Shown: piece after piece, positions 11,955 to 24,122 of the stretch | How positions within the stretch are numbered: the stretch's first letter is position 1 | Layout: the number at the start of each line of letters is the position of its first letter | NCBI RefSeq assembly: GCF_021155775.2 | Contig: NC_060235.2 | Location: 18,591,598 to 18,655,597, forward strand | Reading direction: 5' to 3' | Length of the DNA stretch: 64,000 nt | From: Neodiprion pinetum | Taxonomy: Eukaryota > Arthropoda > Insecta > Hymenoptera > Diprionidae | Notes under the pieces: model-generated | Database searches by the model: none | What the model was told of the DNA's origin: nothing | What the model saw: the letters and a program-made list of their open reading frames with translations, nothing else | Position numbers and translations under genes: made by a program

Positions 11955-14032
11955 GCGGATACTGGAATTCGTAATTTTTATATTTTTCAGCGTCGAGTCG
12001 AGCGGTGCGGATTGATATTCGCGAATGCGAACTGCATCCACATCCGTGCCGGAACCGAAGTTTCATCAGCCACCGTGTCGTTTCGGCTTTTGATTATAAT
12101 TTGGAAAAATCGTGAGCTAGGTCGGTTACGCCAGGTACGTAAATGGCTGCATATACACGAAGATACACCCGGGGACCGAACGCGGCATATAACGCGCGGA
12201 AAAGTTCATACGCGGCAGAACTCGGGCGCCCCGCGGAGCTGGCGTTGTTCTCCGACCGGGCAGAGAGTGTCTTTTTGGAACCCCATGCAGGGAACACGCC
12301 CATCCTTCGTAATAAATGATAGTTTTCATAATTAGCGGCCCCTTTCCTGCTGCCTGGCTGACTGCCCGACGGCCGGCTGCGGTCTTTTGTGTTTGCATGC
12401 GTAGCGACCGCGTTCCCATACACCAAGGCATGCGCCGCCGTTCGAGAGCGCGGCCTTCTTCGTGGTCCCGAGAGCCGGAAGGGTCGAGGGCCCGGTTGGC
12501 AAAGTGTCAACGCCAGCGACGGCAGGTGCGCCTCATTGTTTCGGGGCCTCGTGCCCTCGAGGAAGTCGATTTGCGTACCTACCCGTTCGAGGGCGCAAAC
12601 GTTTGACCATGAGCAACGCGGTCTGACCCAAGACGGCGCTCTAACCCCGGAGGACAATGCTCGGAGGTAAGTCCCAGAGTCGACGAGTTGCTCGAGGACA
12701 ATGCGGATCCAGGTATTAAGAACTTTTGCCATGATCCATGGCCGTGTCACAACAAATTTGCATACGCCCGTCAAGCCGCCACCCCCCGGAGCTTTGTCAC
12801 CAGGTATCGCATTCGTAAGGATTTAGTTCCGCAAGCGATATCCTAGCCGGTAAACGGCTGACGTCGGGACGTCCTTTGCTTTACGGACGGAGCTGATAAA
12901 TCGCAGGTAAAATCGTTTCTGCAACTTCGGATCGTGGGTCCGTCCTGAATCGACTCTTCGAAGCCGGATCTTGTTTCGCCCTCGAGACTCGAGAAAAGCA
13001 CTTGACGGACGGTAATTTCAACGATTCATTTGTCGAATTCCTGTGCAATTTCATTCATTTTCGTTCCGCTGTCCGTTGTTGGTGAAATTTTGCAAAGCGT
13101 CGATTGGAAACGATGTACAGACACTTGTGTGAGCCTCGGTTTAGAATCGACGTCCGTGTAAGACGCGAGTCGAAGAATATACGCGAGGCACGGTAATTAC
13201 ACGAGTACACGCGTGTCGACGAAGAAAATACGTGATTGGTCCGAAGACGGTGAGAGAAGCTTGCCGGTATCCTGCGGAGACGCGAGGAGAACCGCAGGGC
13301 AGTGACGAGAGGAAAGAGGAGAGCGACGATGACGAGAAGAGACACTCGAGATCTTGAGCACAATGGGAAGCCTGTGGGTAGCCATTGACAGAAACTGCCG
13401 TGTCATTCGGACATGATACACCCCATTGTGCCACCGAAAAACCCTATGCGACGCCGTTATCGCACTTTCTACATCATTTTATATTGCTTTTTATTATAAC
13501 TTTCTTATTGGTCAGACCGCTATGATTTCTTCTATGGATAGACGATCGTTAGCGTGGCTTCCTAACGCGGCGTCACCTGCAACTTATTTCCGCACCTACG
13601 GGGGTCAGGTTTATACGCCGCTTCGATGCTTGGCCAATATTTCACCCTGCGTATAATGTGCATTCTATAATACGAAAGTCTTTATTTCCAAATCGTTTGC
13701 ACGGATCGGTGTAAATTATCGCTGATACGTGTAGAGACAAAGTTTCGGTCAAGTATTGATGGTTCGATGAAATTGATCATGTGTCTGGACACGAAACGAG
13801 ACGTGCAGTCTTTTATTCCGATACGACTGCACTCATCTTTAGCAAAGTTATTCAGGGTGCATAGAACTTATACGGTCAGGCTGAAAAAGTAACGGAACGA
13901 AAACGTGATAGAACAGAGCTTTGAATAGTAGCACCGAAGCTTATCTGGTTACATTCGTCTAAAAACGTTCCCGTAAAACAGGAAAAAATGTTGAAACACT
14001 GAATTCTAACCGCAAATACTTTGATATTTTAG
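11955..14032. other. CpG-rich patch with overlapping open frames, no recognised gene
   Basis: From about 12000 to 12960 the DNA is clearly GC- and CpG-richer than its surroundings. A 226-codon minus frame (12094-12774) is the longest non-repetitive frame in the window, but plus frames 12012-12335, 12316-12606 and 12389-12670 overlap it. That pattern is expected from low stop-codon density. Its protein is rich in Arg, Ser, Pro and Ala, and I recognise no domain. The patch could be a promoter-associated CpG-rich region or a 5' non-coding exon. From 12960 to 14032 I see nothing specific. Confidence 0.4.
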
Positions 14033-14165
14033 ATGCATCAGAATAAACAAATAAATATTGCCTGTCTCATAGCTGATTTCATTCGTAATGAATTGTCCAC
14101 AGATATCAGATTTTTTTGCCAACTTACACACGGTCAAGAAGAACTCAGTCTCACGCGATTTGCAG
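14033..14165 (+). CDS. Weak candidate internal exon
   Basis: An open frame in otherwise AT-rich DNA is bounded by a convincing acceptor (pyrimidine-rich TTTGATATTTTAG immediately before 14033) and a good donor (TTTGCAG followed by GTAATT after 14165). The 133-bp segment translates as a roughly 44-residue peptide beginning MHQNKQINIACLIADF and mixing hydrophobic and polar residues. The frame remains open beyond the donor to 14251. I do not recognise the sequence as a known protein, and splice-like signals occur by chance at high frequency in AT-rich DNA. It is listed because the acceptor, frame and donor coincide. Confidence 0.15.
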
Positions 14166-15808
14166 GTAATTCGTTTATAAATAAAACGAAAGGATTTTTA
14201 TTAGAATCGGACGAACTATTCGGATTATTCGGTGAAAAAATCGTGGGATAATGTGATTTCTCCGAAATTGTTAATAATGAAATGTTTTTCACTTTACTTA
14301 CTCCGGTTGGATCATTCAGACAACTTTTTGTCGCGTTTCTGTTTCGACATAATATATTTTACCTGCCCGTAAATTTCATATCGTCCTCAAGATAATCGAA
14401 CTTTGTTAAGATTATTAAATGTACACTGAAAATACTCATTGCTCTGTTTCCGTTTCCAAGGACTAACGCAACGTGAAGCATTAATTTTATCCTTAAACTA
14501 TAATGCAGACGAACCCCCGCAGCCCTTATACTTCCTGCGCAGAGGCTGATAGTTTCATTCGACGCATCAGGTGTGTCGAAAAAGAGAAGAATTTCGAATC
14601 ACCGGGAGTCTGGGTTTCGAGAAGGTGACGCATCAGGGGAAAAAGAAGGCCCGGTGAACGCGGAAGAGGAGGTGAAGAAGGTGAGGGAGGGAAGAGGAGG
14701 ACGAGGAGGAGGAGAAGAAGGACGTCGAAGACGGGAGCAGCTGCCCCTGCAAGAGCCGGTCGTAAAATCCAATCAAGTCCCACGCAACCGTGGCTTTCAA
14801 CGCGTCTTTTAATAAACCCTGATTCAAGATAGCGGTCTCGGGGGTGTTAATGGTGCCCCAAAGACGCGGGGCAGCCGTGCCGGTGTCGGTGCGCCGCGCT
14901 GCGGGGGCAGGGAAAGAGAAAGCGAAAGATACGTGGTCGGGGTTTGCGTTCCGAAAAAAGGCTGCGACTCTTTTCATCCCCCGGCGCGAGATTCGACTGG
15001 CGCGTTTCACCCCCCAGAGGGCCAGACGAGCGTCTTGACACCGCGTTGCGGCATTGATCGCACGTGTTGGAACGATAAGGATCCCCTTCGTCAAGGTGCG
15101 TAGCGCGTTTCTTGCGTTCGGCAGTCGCGTTGTACGAACGCCCTTGCCAGCCCTTCTTGTAACCTACGCGTCACCTCGGCGAGATTTAATTAACGCGATT
15201 TATGACGTATTCAACGCGCTTTGTCGGGGGTGCGTGGCGATGACTGATCCGGGCTAAGGGAAAGAAAGGAAAAAATTAACAGAGAGAACGAGGGGCTGGT
15301 AAACGTTGTGTAACGAGCCTTTTTTTTTCGAACACGTCTTTCGGGAATGGAATCGGGGGCGCTTTGCTGTCTTGCTGTATGTGTGCGTACCGAGTTGAGT
15401 TGAGGAAAGAACACAATGGAAGATCGGTATATAGCTTGAACGAGGCCAAATGACTCGGGAAGTTACTAATATGAGATTTTTTGGTTCGAGACATGTCGGT
15501 TTGAGAAAAGTTTCATTTTCAATTTAAGCTCCGGAACAGCATCGGCATCACTCGTCGTAAACTTTATACGAAACCAAAGATTTCATATTTTTATTTTATT
15601 TATTCCACAGAATCCTCCGTGATTATGATTCAGAACGATGACATGATTGAATTATTTGAGAGTAAAATCAAATCATATTATATGAAACAGAGTTTACTCA
15701 AAAATATTTTGATCCAGATGTCCCAAATGAGAACCTCTGAACCGGCGGTTGCTTATAGTCGTTTTTTTGGATGAACGTTCTTGCAAAGTCTGGAGACGAG
15801 TCAACATC
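14166..15808. other. No gene seen; purine tract and GC-rich patch
   Basis: Contains the GA-rich tract annotated at 14661-14731 and a GC-rich patch at 14840-15260 with mutually overlapping frames on both strands. The 153-codon minus frame at 14633-15094 partly translates the purine tract and is not supported as a gene. From 15260 to 15808 I see nothing specific. Confidence 0.5.
14661..14731. repeat. GAG/GGA-rich purine tract
   Basis: Degenerate GAG, GGA and GAA triplets run over about 70 bases on the + strand and give Glu/Gly/Arg-rich or Ser/Pro-rich low-complexity translations. Confidence 0.7.
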
Positions 15809-16035
15809 GCACTGAAAATTACAAGAATTCAATTTATTGTAGTAACAAGAAAATTGAAGTGAATGGATGTTGTTAACATAACAGACAAATAAAATAAAAT
15901 CGCAAAATAAACTTGTTGTTGCGCCGACATGAAATTATCGCAACAGCTGCAAGAAAATTTAGTAGAAATGACCGTATTCAAAGAGAATAGTCACAAATAT
16001 AACATTTCCTGCTTATAGTTGCAAAACTCAGAATT
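15809..16035 (-). mobile_element. Family 1 element, diverged 3' part, reverse orientation
   Basis: The segment starts GCACTGAAAATTAC and continues through a TTGTAGTAACAAGAAAATTG block that aligns with the reverse complement of the family 1 right end (compare 55638 onward). It then passes to an AACTTGTTGTTGCGC block and a CGCAACAGCTGCAAGAAAAT block that match 55838-55903. It is more diverged than the other copies, and its far end fades out near 16035. Confidence 0.5.
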
Positions 16036-16431
16036 TTTAAGCGAAAAATGAAAGTAAAAAAGGAACTGTATCGTTACCGTATTTAGAAATCTATCGCGCT
16101 ACAGTTATAAAACTCTTAGCCGCATGTGCAACTAACAGAAATTTTGAACAATCGTGAAATTCATTAGTTCTTTTCGTTTATTAACTAAAGATTAACGAGC
16201 ACTCTCTCTGCGGTCATCGGGAAACGATGTAAGAATCCAAGAAACTCGAAGACTTTCTTGGCTAATGATGGTTCTGTAGCAATATTTGACCCCATACATT
16301 TGACAAACGCAAGAACAGAATTCTTCCTTTTAGTACATGGTTTTCAAAACTTTTTGGTGCTGCAATTTAACGGTATGTACCGGATGCGAACCAGTTTCGT
16401 CAAAACCATCAATTCACATACTGGTTGACAT

Positions 16432-16515
16432 ACAAACAGCTTACACAATGATCGTCATGTAACGTTTTACTCAATTTTTCTAGTTACTGTAATAAATGAA
16501 ATCTTTCTTCGTGTA
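16432..16515 (+). mobile_element. Family 1 element, solitary 3' end
   Basis: The last 55 bases, from TTTTACTCAATTTTTC to the terminal GTGTA, match the right end of 2087-2524 closely, including CTAGTTACTGTAA and AAATGAAAT. The CAAACAG block near 16432 is probably the inner part of the same end. Together with the reversed copy at 15809-16035 it forms an inverted pair in which both outer ends are 3' ends. Confidence 0.65.
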
Positions 16516-19500
16516 CATACTTAAATTGTCACGCCATCTCGATATAATTTTTGGTCGTAATACCTTTCAAGGTACCGTAGACACGGCACTACGTATACAC
16601 GCATATAGTACCGAATATACGAGGCACACATGCCTAAATAAATCCATCGGTACGGACTGAGTTGTTATTAAATTTTTAATAAGGTCGATTCCGGTACGTC
16701 CATGACAAACTCGGAGGATTCAATTAAAAGGGAGGTACCGAACGAGGCGAAGTCCACCTCAATAAATATGTCCTCGGAACAACCTGCTGTACCCACCGGA
16801 GGACACGTTTATAACGCCAAAGAGTCTCATTAGGATCGGGGGGCCGGGTCTCGGTCTCCCTGCTCAGTTTCAGGCCATCCTCTTTCCCACGATCGTATTA
16901 TTATACCAGGGCGCAAGGTTCCCCCCCCCCCCACCTTCACGAGTACCGAGCGCACCTTAACTCTCGAAAATCGCAGGAAATCTTTTCTACCGCAAGATGG
17001 ACGGACAGTCGGCCGCGTACGCGCGTAATTTCGAAACCGACCAACGTGTAGGAGTATACATACCGCCGGTTCCAGAGACGTCGAGATCGTTATCTCGGAC
17101 ACGAAAAGAGTCAGCCGGGTTCACGCTCCTCGATAGATGAAACGCTGACAGCTTGACAAATGGCCGGTGCGGTTTAGCGATTTCGCCAAAATCAATCACC
17201 TCATCGCGATCGTCCCCGATGATAATTGCTCTTTGCTACAACGGAGGATCCCCGATCATCGGCTGTGAAGTCGACGTCGCGGCCAACTCGTAACTCATTT
17301 TCAGTCTTCGTCCCATGGACCGGACCTCGAATCCGGCACTTCTCGGTATAATTCTCTTTGCTAACGAGCCACGCCGTGTCTTATTATCAGTCGTAATCAC
17401 TCGCCGGTGGATCATCGGTTCGGATCGGGTCAAAGTTGAACGGCATCCTGCTTTATTTCTTTGGCGTTATATTCCGGGCAGGATTACAATTAGCCGGACA
17501 AGACGAGCGCGCACGCTTCCGGCCCCGCGGACCCTGGAGTTGGATCATCGTAATTAATCATCGGCCACGGCGGTGCAACGTCGGCTGTCATCGCCTGCCT
17601 GCATTCCGTGGAGCTGCGATACGATCGGCGAGTTTCAACCGCGACGAAACAAGATCTACAACGTCGGTGGAAAAATTGTTAACTGAAAATTTGGTACGCG
17701 GTTAATATACGAAAACCATCTGGGATTGTAGCTACGCGCATCGATTTCACTGAGATTGGAAGCGTGACCGATAACGTATCTACGCGTCTGTATTCGTTTG
17801 AGAAAAGGTACCGCGATCGTATATTCGTATCGTATAATCAAGGTTTAAAGTTGACTTGTTCGTTTCCAACAATTCCCGCGAAGCTGTTGCCAACTTTTTT
17901 CCAAACATCGATCGAGGTCGAAAGTATCCGTTGTATTATACTTATTACGAAAAATCGTAGCCAAACGAGTCTTCCCGTGTTTGTGTGCGAGGATCTTGGC
18001 TCGTGTCGCTGGAGCGATTAATGTGGTAATTAATAGCCGACGGGAGACAAACAGAGAATATAGAATGTATTTGAACATTATTCGCATATTATAATGAGGC
18101 GAAGACCACGCGATCCAAGTATATTGTCACATTTGAATAACACACGGGGCTTACTAGTGCATAAATTTATAATTACAAGGGGATCTCACCGCAGTGTTCG
18201 GGACGAGGCGCTTCTCCGTCGGCAATACGCATGCGATCGGAATACATGGACCGCGTCGTACCTGCGGAACCGCGTGCGGGATGATGTGTGTGAGTGAGTG
18301 AGCGAGTACGCGCGAGTATCTCGGCGTATGGAGTCTTTACGAGCACGTGACCGACGCAGAGAGTATCAGCGGCATGTGAGGTAGGTATTATTATTCGCCA
18401 GACCGAAATTTCGGGGTACATTAAGGCCTGAATTACACGATTCAACCGCGATTTGCATGCGAATGAAAAATGACGATTCACCACGTTGTGCGTATGAGTG
18501 GTTACGGTGTGTCAAGGCGAAGTATTAGATCTAGGCGTGTAAGATACTTGACGAAAAGAAGACGAAAGAAAATTCGGAATAAAGTAGGTAATCACTGTAT
18601 AGTTGATATACTTGGACCGGATTCGAAAGCACGAAGGCAGTCGTTTAGTTATTCAAATCTTTAATTGGTAATTCACTAATTCGATCGTGCTGTACGTAAT
18701 AATTTATCTGGATATTTGAAAAAGGATCTCAAACAAAGATTGCCTAATTTAATCTATGATAAAGCTCTTTTAATTAGAATCAACGCATTTTTATTGGGTA
18801 CGGATTAGATCGAACAGTATTTTGTACTCATTATTGAAACACTTTCATTCTACACATGCATTCGAACATTTTCAAGGATAATAAAGATAAAAACTGTGTT
18901 AATATTAGACGATCAAGCGAACGAAATTGGTTATTCTTAGCGCTTGAAACAACCATACAAGACTGATAATAATATTATTAATTTTTGAAATGCCCGACAG
19001 ACTGCGAACCTTGCATAGAAATGCAGGGATGAGTCTAATGGTGTGATAAAGGTTCGTCTGGAAGTCGGAAAAGTTGTTGCGGACGACGTAGACCACCTGC
19101 CGCGTGTATTAAAGCGATTTTACGACCTCCAGGACAGGTAATTTCCGTCATAGTCCGTGACGACGGCGCTTATTAATATATTATATCGTATCTTTCGGGG
19201 GCGGTTACGCAACCCCATAAACACCGGGGCTTACGGGGGTCGGAGAATGAAGCCGACTGAAAAAAGCCTGGCGACACTAAAATGCCGACTTTACACCCGA
19301 AACCAAAGATTTTGGGGTGCTGCTTTGTGCCCCGCCGCCATTGATGTCTTTGTCATCCCAATTAGGAGGTAATAAAACGCGTTTTTTGTGGGGTTCGTCA
19401 AACGCTTTAGGGTTGAATGAAATTTGTTAGTAGTTTCTTCCCCTGTCTCAGAGTGTGGGTAAGGGGAAACTACGATTCCTTCCACTTCCTGAAAAGATCT

Positions 19501-21531
19501 ACCCTCGCCGCGTAAAAATTTTGCTGCAGCGTGTTTTCTTTTCACATTTATATTTCGTTTCGTTGCGATACAAATAGTCTATTTTTCGAACGTTAATGTT
19601 CGGTAGACCAAGATAGGTGCGGTAGAAATTATGAAACCCGGTCTTTCACCTGCCACAAAAAATTGTTTGCCTCACTTCGATATCACAATTTGCTCTTGGT
19701 TATTATTGAGAAATTTGATAATTCGACTGAATGAGAACTGTAACATTGGCTTGACATTTTTTTTTCACCAACTTTAAACACACCTGTATAATTTCAGAAA
19801 ACAGATCAGTCTGGACGGAAAATGAAGCATCAAATCAATTCTTATTACTTTCGATGGATATGGCGGGTCTTTGTTTATTAATCGAACACTTCAAGAGTGA
19901 ATTTCTTTCAGGGTTTTCAAAATCAGAAACAATCGTGATTCCAGGTCGAAGCTAATTTTCAACCCGTACTCGAATCCACGTTAAAAAAAAAAAAGAAAAA
20001 AAATTGCGCATCGTAAAAGACTTTATCAAAATTTTCCACCTTGCTCCGTATAACTAATTTAAATCCGCGGCGAAACGATCGCAAAGGTCGAAGTCTCACT
20101 TGCCGCAGTGCAGGTAGACCCGGAAGCTTGCGCAAGTCTTTGAATAATGTTTCATGGATCAAGTTAAAATTTTCACGGATCATACGAGATCGAGCAAAGA
20201 TCAAGCAATTGGCATTTAATACTCGGCTGCAAGGCGAGTCCGCAGCTTTTACCGCGATAAACGTCCGTGCGGCGGTTGCTTGCTGTTGTTGAGTCGTGAT
20301 TCGATTGTGTCGACGACTTTCAACAGCTTGAAGTCCGGAGCTGTATCGAGCGGGCGGTAGGCATTATGTGCATGCCTTAAAATTAACCGAACACCGTGCA
20401 CGAATACTTTGCAGAGGTCTCGAGATAAGTCGAAGGAAAGGCAAGGTGACCCGATTCTTCGACGGCGGTGCCTTCATCTGGGCCGCCATTACGACGCTAA
20501 TGCTGCGAGTAATTAGACGGACGATCCAATTTGCCAAACATGTTGGATGTTCTTTGATCATCCATATCGGTTTCCTTTTACGATTAGACGGATATTATGG
20601 AAATTTACGTGCACAAAAATTATTTAATTACAAAAAAAAAAAAAAAAAGAAAAGCAATATAGTAGATATATATACATGAAGGTTTTTAAATAAATTGTTT
20701 TTTTTTGGACCGGTCTAATATGTACGTACAAAACCAATTCGAACTGATGGAAAGAGAATTCGAAGGAGAAGAGATTCGCCGTGAAACTCCAATCGATGAT
20801 GTGAAAAGAAAGAAAACCAGATACAAAATAACTAGAATTGTACTAGTAGATGAATTTTCTGACGATTTCAATGTTTAAACTTTTCAATTTTTTAACATTT
20901 TTTTCACACAACTTGTTGCTATGATTAGTGTTTGATTATAATTTGTAAGGAAAAATAATGTTTCATAAAAAAAAAAAAAAAAAAAAAACCGTTACATGAA
21001 AAGTGTACGTGGTACATATTTTTTATTACCATATTTCGATTCAAGTGTATCAAATCTATGATAATCGCACGTAATAATAACAAGGGGAAAAAATAAAAAA
21101 TGGTTTTTTGCAGACCAGTGTTATCGGTTCGCGGGTTGTATCAAGATTTAGAGTTCGATCTGCTCGCTCCCTCCCTGAAATATGTACGCCACAATTCTGG
21201 GCCAATACGTGAGAAGTGATTGAATTTGAGGTTATGAATATTGGCGAGATTCAATATGGCCGCCGAGAGATCCAACAAAGTCCTCACGGTAGTGAGAATC
21301 GGAATGACCGAAAGGTAGTACTAGTCGTAACAGCCTACTATTCGATAAATACTCGTACTCGTGTGCACGGTGTGCACGACACTGCAGGGGGGCAGCAACT
21401 CATAGAAACAAGATCTCATCTAGATAGCGGAGCAAACACTCGCTGGCACTTGCTGGCACCCACGGCAACGTCGTTCCGGGGCGTCGTTGTAATCCGTCGT
21501 TCCTTCTTATTCCACTCCTGCTGAATAGCTG
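16516..21531. other. No gene seen over about 5 kb
   Basis: No supported gene, RNA or mobile element. A 12-base C run lies at 16921-16932. A-rich runs occur near 19983-20000 and 20631-20648, and a 22-base A run is at 20967-20988. Several frames of 60-103 codons occur, all overlapped on the other strand and none with a recognisable domain. Confidence 0.5.
20967..20988. repeat. A22 homopolymer
   Basis: An uninterrupted run of 22 A on the + strand. No retroelement tail could be recognised immediately upstream. Confidence 0.9.
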
Positions 21532-21552
21532 GGTTAGGTTAGGTTAGGTTGG
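21532..21552 (+). repeat. Interstitial TTAGG telomere-like tract
   Basis: GGTTAGGTTAGGTTAGGTTGG contains three consecutive TTAGG units in an array of about four, the telomeric repeat of many insects. It is followed by degenerate GGGTTAGGCGGG. Short internal tracts of this kind are common in hymenopteran DNA and do not imply a chromosome end. Confidence 0.75.
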
Positions 21553-21704
21553 CTCGGGTTAGGCGGGTACTACACAGCAATGCACATGCTCCTTCCTTTC
21601 CATGTATATAATATTTCGTGTGTATATGTACTGTACCCAGATACGGATACCGCGTAGCAATCACCCGCTAATAACCGAGACGATGCGAGAACCCCTTACA
21701 GATA

Positions 21705-22202
21705 TATATGAGATATTCCATGCCAACTGAGAGGACATTTTCCCCGACCCCCGCCAATTTGCTTTATTATTTTTTATATGATTCTACAACCTAAAAAAAG
21801 CACTCTCCATTTTTTTCAGATTTTTCGTCCCAACCATTCTTTTTTAAAAAATGTTACAAACATAACATATGTTTTGTATACGTACAAAATAAGAAAAATT
21901 ATTTCTCTAAAAAAATATTTAAAAAGTACAAAAAATCAATTCTCCACTCTGAACTATGGCTCAAAATTTTTGTTTTGGGACCCAGAAATTATGTTAATTT
22001 TTGTAAAAAAATAAAAAATGGCGTTTTTTTTAGGACCATAAAAGAGTTTGTAACATTTTTTGAAAAAAGATGATTGGGACGAAAAATCTGAAAAAAATAT
22101 TGAGTGCTTTTTTTAGGTTGTAGAATCATATAAAAAATAATGAAGAAAATTGGCGGAGGTCGGGGAAAATGTCCTCTCAGTTGGCATGGAATACCTCATA
22201 TA
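21705..22202. mobile_element. Large fold-back element with two 157-bp arms
   Basis: The left arm (21705-21861) and right arm (22046-22202) are inverted copies, both 157 bp long, differing by hand count at about 11 positions (about 93% identity), with a 184-base AT-rich loop between them. The outer ends read TATATGAGATATTCC and, in reverse complement on the right, TATATGAGGTATTCC. Within the arms are the blocks CATGCCAACTGAGAGGACAT and CAGATTTTTCGTCCCAA. There is no coding capacity or obvious target duplication. It is best called a palindromic MITE. If transcribed, it would give a long hairpin RNA, a possible endo-siRNA source. Confidence 0.9.
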
Positions 22203-23304
22203 CATATATATAACGTACGTGTGCATACCTGCGTTACGTATAAATGCACTCCTTCTTAAGCTTCTTTTACCTAGATTTTTTTTTTGTCCTCATCTTCATA
22301 TTTGTTTGTTTTATTTTTATTTGTTGGTTTACTTTATTCTTATCGCTTGTTTCAACTCCACCGGCGTTAGAATGATAATTGCCAACTTCTGAGATGCGGG
22401 ATTAGTTTCCGGGATTATAATTCACTTGTAATGGTACGTCTTGGTGCAGCGGACGTACAGAATATCTACATGTGGGGTAGTCTGTGTCATTTTTGCAATA
22501 ACTTATCACGTGAATTTCGATTCGAGATTTACTTTACACATCAAATGCCTCGTTTTTGGTTTATCTGTATTTCAATAAGTCGGTGACGAATTTCATTGCT
22601 AATTCTTCAAACCTAATTAGATAATTTGTACGAACGCTACTCAAAATGCTCAGCGACTGATCAGAGAAATTTACAATTTTTAAACACATTTTCGATTTAT
22701 AGTCCATGTTCAAGAGTTACCCAGATGTTGACAGCAAACTACCAAGAATATAACTTAATTTTTACTCCAATCAGCTTAAACGAGATATACGAATTGATAA
22801 TGATTTCTTGAATTTAAAAATGTTCAAACCAGATTACGATATATTTTTGTGAAACGAAATCCCAGAATTATTCGTACGAAAAATTGAAACAGCTTGAAAA
22901 ATGTTCCACCATAATTTCAGCTTGCATGTAATTCACGTATATACGTATATAATTATATATTCTACGTAATCGAAGCGGACAGCAGTGATTATCCGTGATT
23001 TTCTATTTATGGAACCTTCGGCTGCCAGTTTAATTGTAAGATCGAACCTCCAGTTTCTCGTTACGCTATAGAAATATTGACCCGAAGGCGAATAGATATG
23101 AGGCAGGATGGTACGGAAGGTTTCCTTTCCCTATTTATATACCATCTGCAAGAACACTCGTACAAAGATCAAAAGAAATTGAATATGCCGAGATCAAGAA
23201 GGTGTGGCCACGTGAGTGGATTTGTAAAAGCTTTGTACAAAATTTGAATCACGTCCTTTCCAAAAATGTATTAATAAGAATACCTGTGTTTATAACCGAT
23301 AAAC
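22203..23304. other. No gene seen
   Basis: AT-rich DNA with scattered short frames of up to about 80 codons, none showing a recognisable family. No repeat structure was found. Confidence 0.5.
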
Positions 23305-23320
23305 ATATATATATATATAT
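23305..23320. repeat. (AT)n tract
   Basis: Eight AT dinucleotides abut the left end of the fold-back element at 23321. They may represent a preferred AT-rich insertion site. Confidence 0.8.
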
Positions 23321-23575
23321 AGAGTGAATTGCTAACGACCGAATGGTTTGACGCGCATGCGCTAAAATTCGAGAGCAAGAGCAGTTGTTCTGTCATGGCG
23401 ACCAACATTTGTAAATTCAAATGACAGGTTACCGCGATGTATACAACCTCAAAAATCCTGACAGCTGTCGGTTATCTGAATTTACGAGAGTTGGTCGCCC
23501 TGAAAAAACAACTTCTCTTGCTCTCGAATTTTAGCGCATGCTTATCAAACCGTTCGATCGTTGGCAGTTCACTCT
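23321..23575. mobile_element. Fold-back element with about 101-bp arms
   Basis: The left arm (about 23321-23421) and right arm (about 23474-23575) are inverted repeats. The outer ends are AGAGTGAATTGCTAACGA and AGAGTGAACTGCCAACGA. The best-conserved inner block, GCATGCGCTAAAATTCGAG, is identical in both arms, followed by AGCAAGAG. The loop is about 52 bases. No frame or target duplication is visible. This looks like a palindromic MITE unrelated in sequence to the one at 21705. Confidence 0.88.
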
Positions 23576-24122
23576 GCGTATAAGACTCGTGAAAATGATT
23601 TTCCCCAAGATCCACAATGAAAATCACCACGTCACCGATTTCCTATTACTACAGCGATTTTGTCGGACCGTAATTACAACGTTACCAAATCTGTTGTACA
23701 ATGTGAATTTTTGAATCTCAAGTCCGCGTATCGCTTCCCTCGATGAATAATGACGACTGCCAACTTTTTTCTAAACACCCTAATAATAGATGCAAGTAAT
23801 ATCGCCGCGTGTTTTGCCCTGCGCCATGCGGCGAGGTGTTTCCATCCGTGTTTTCGTCTAATGGTAACAAATAGCGAGCACACCTGCGCCTTCTCGGTAG
23901 ACGAAATCAGATGTAGAATCGCGGTCGTTTCCGAGCCATTTCGAGGGGGCCGCGGGAGTCGTGCCGCGATGGTATCTTATTCGGTGGGAGGAATCGGTAG
24001 GTATACAAAGCTGTGGGTATATTATACAAAGACGGGCGTACGTGCATACGTCCGTACGCATGCCATAGGAATATTACAGCCTTGACAAATTGCCACGCTG
24101 AAGGCCGACCCGGTAATTACAG
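23576..24122. other. No recognised gene
   Basis: A 111-codon plus frame (23750-24085) overlaps minus frames. It lacks a domain signature and is not called. Confidence 0.4.

Noticed and set aside
12094..12774. 226-codon minus-strand frame
   Set aside because: Overlapping frames on the plus strand are also open in this GC-rich patch, the product is Arg/Ser/Pro/Ala-rich, and no domain is recognisable.
14633..15094. 153-codon minus frame
   Set aside because: Its C-terminal third is a Ser-rich translation of a purine tract; the rest overlaps plus frames and shows no domain.
21532..21552. Telomere or subtelomere
   Set aside because: Only about four units of TTAGG are present, with ordinary unique DNA on both sides; it is an interstitial tract.
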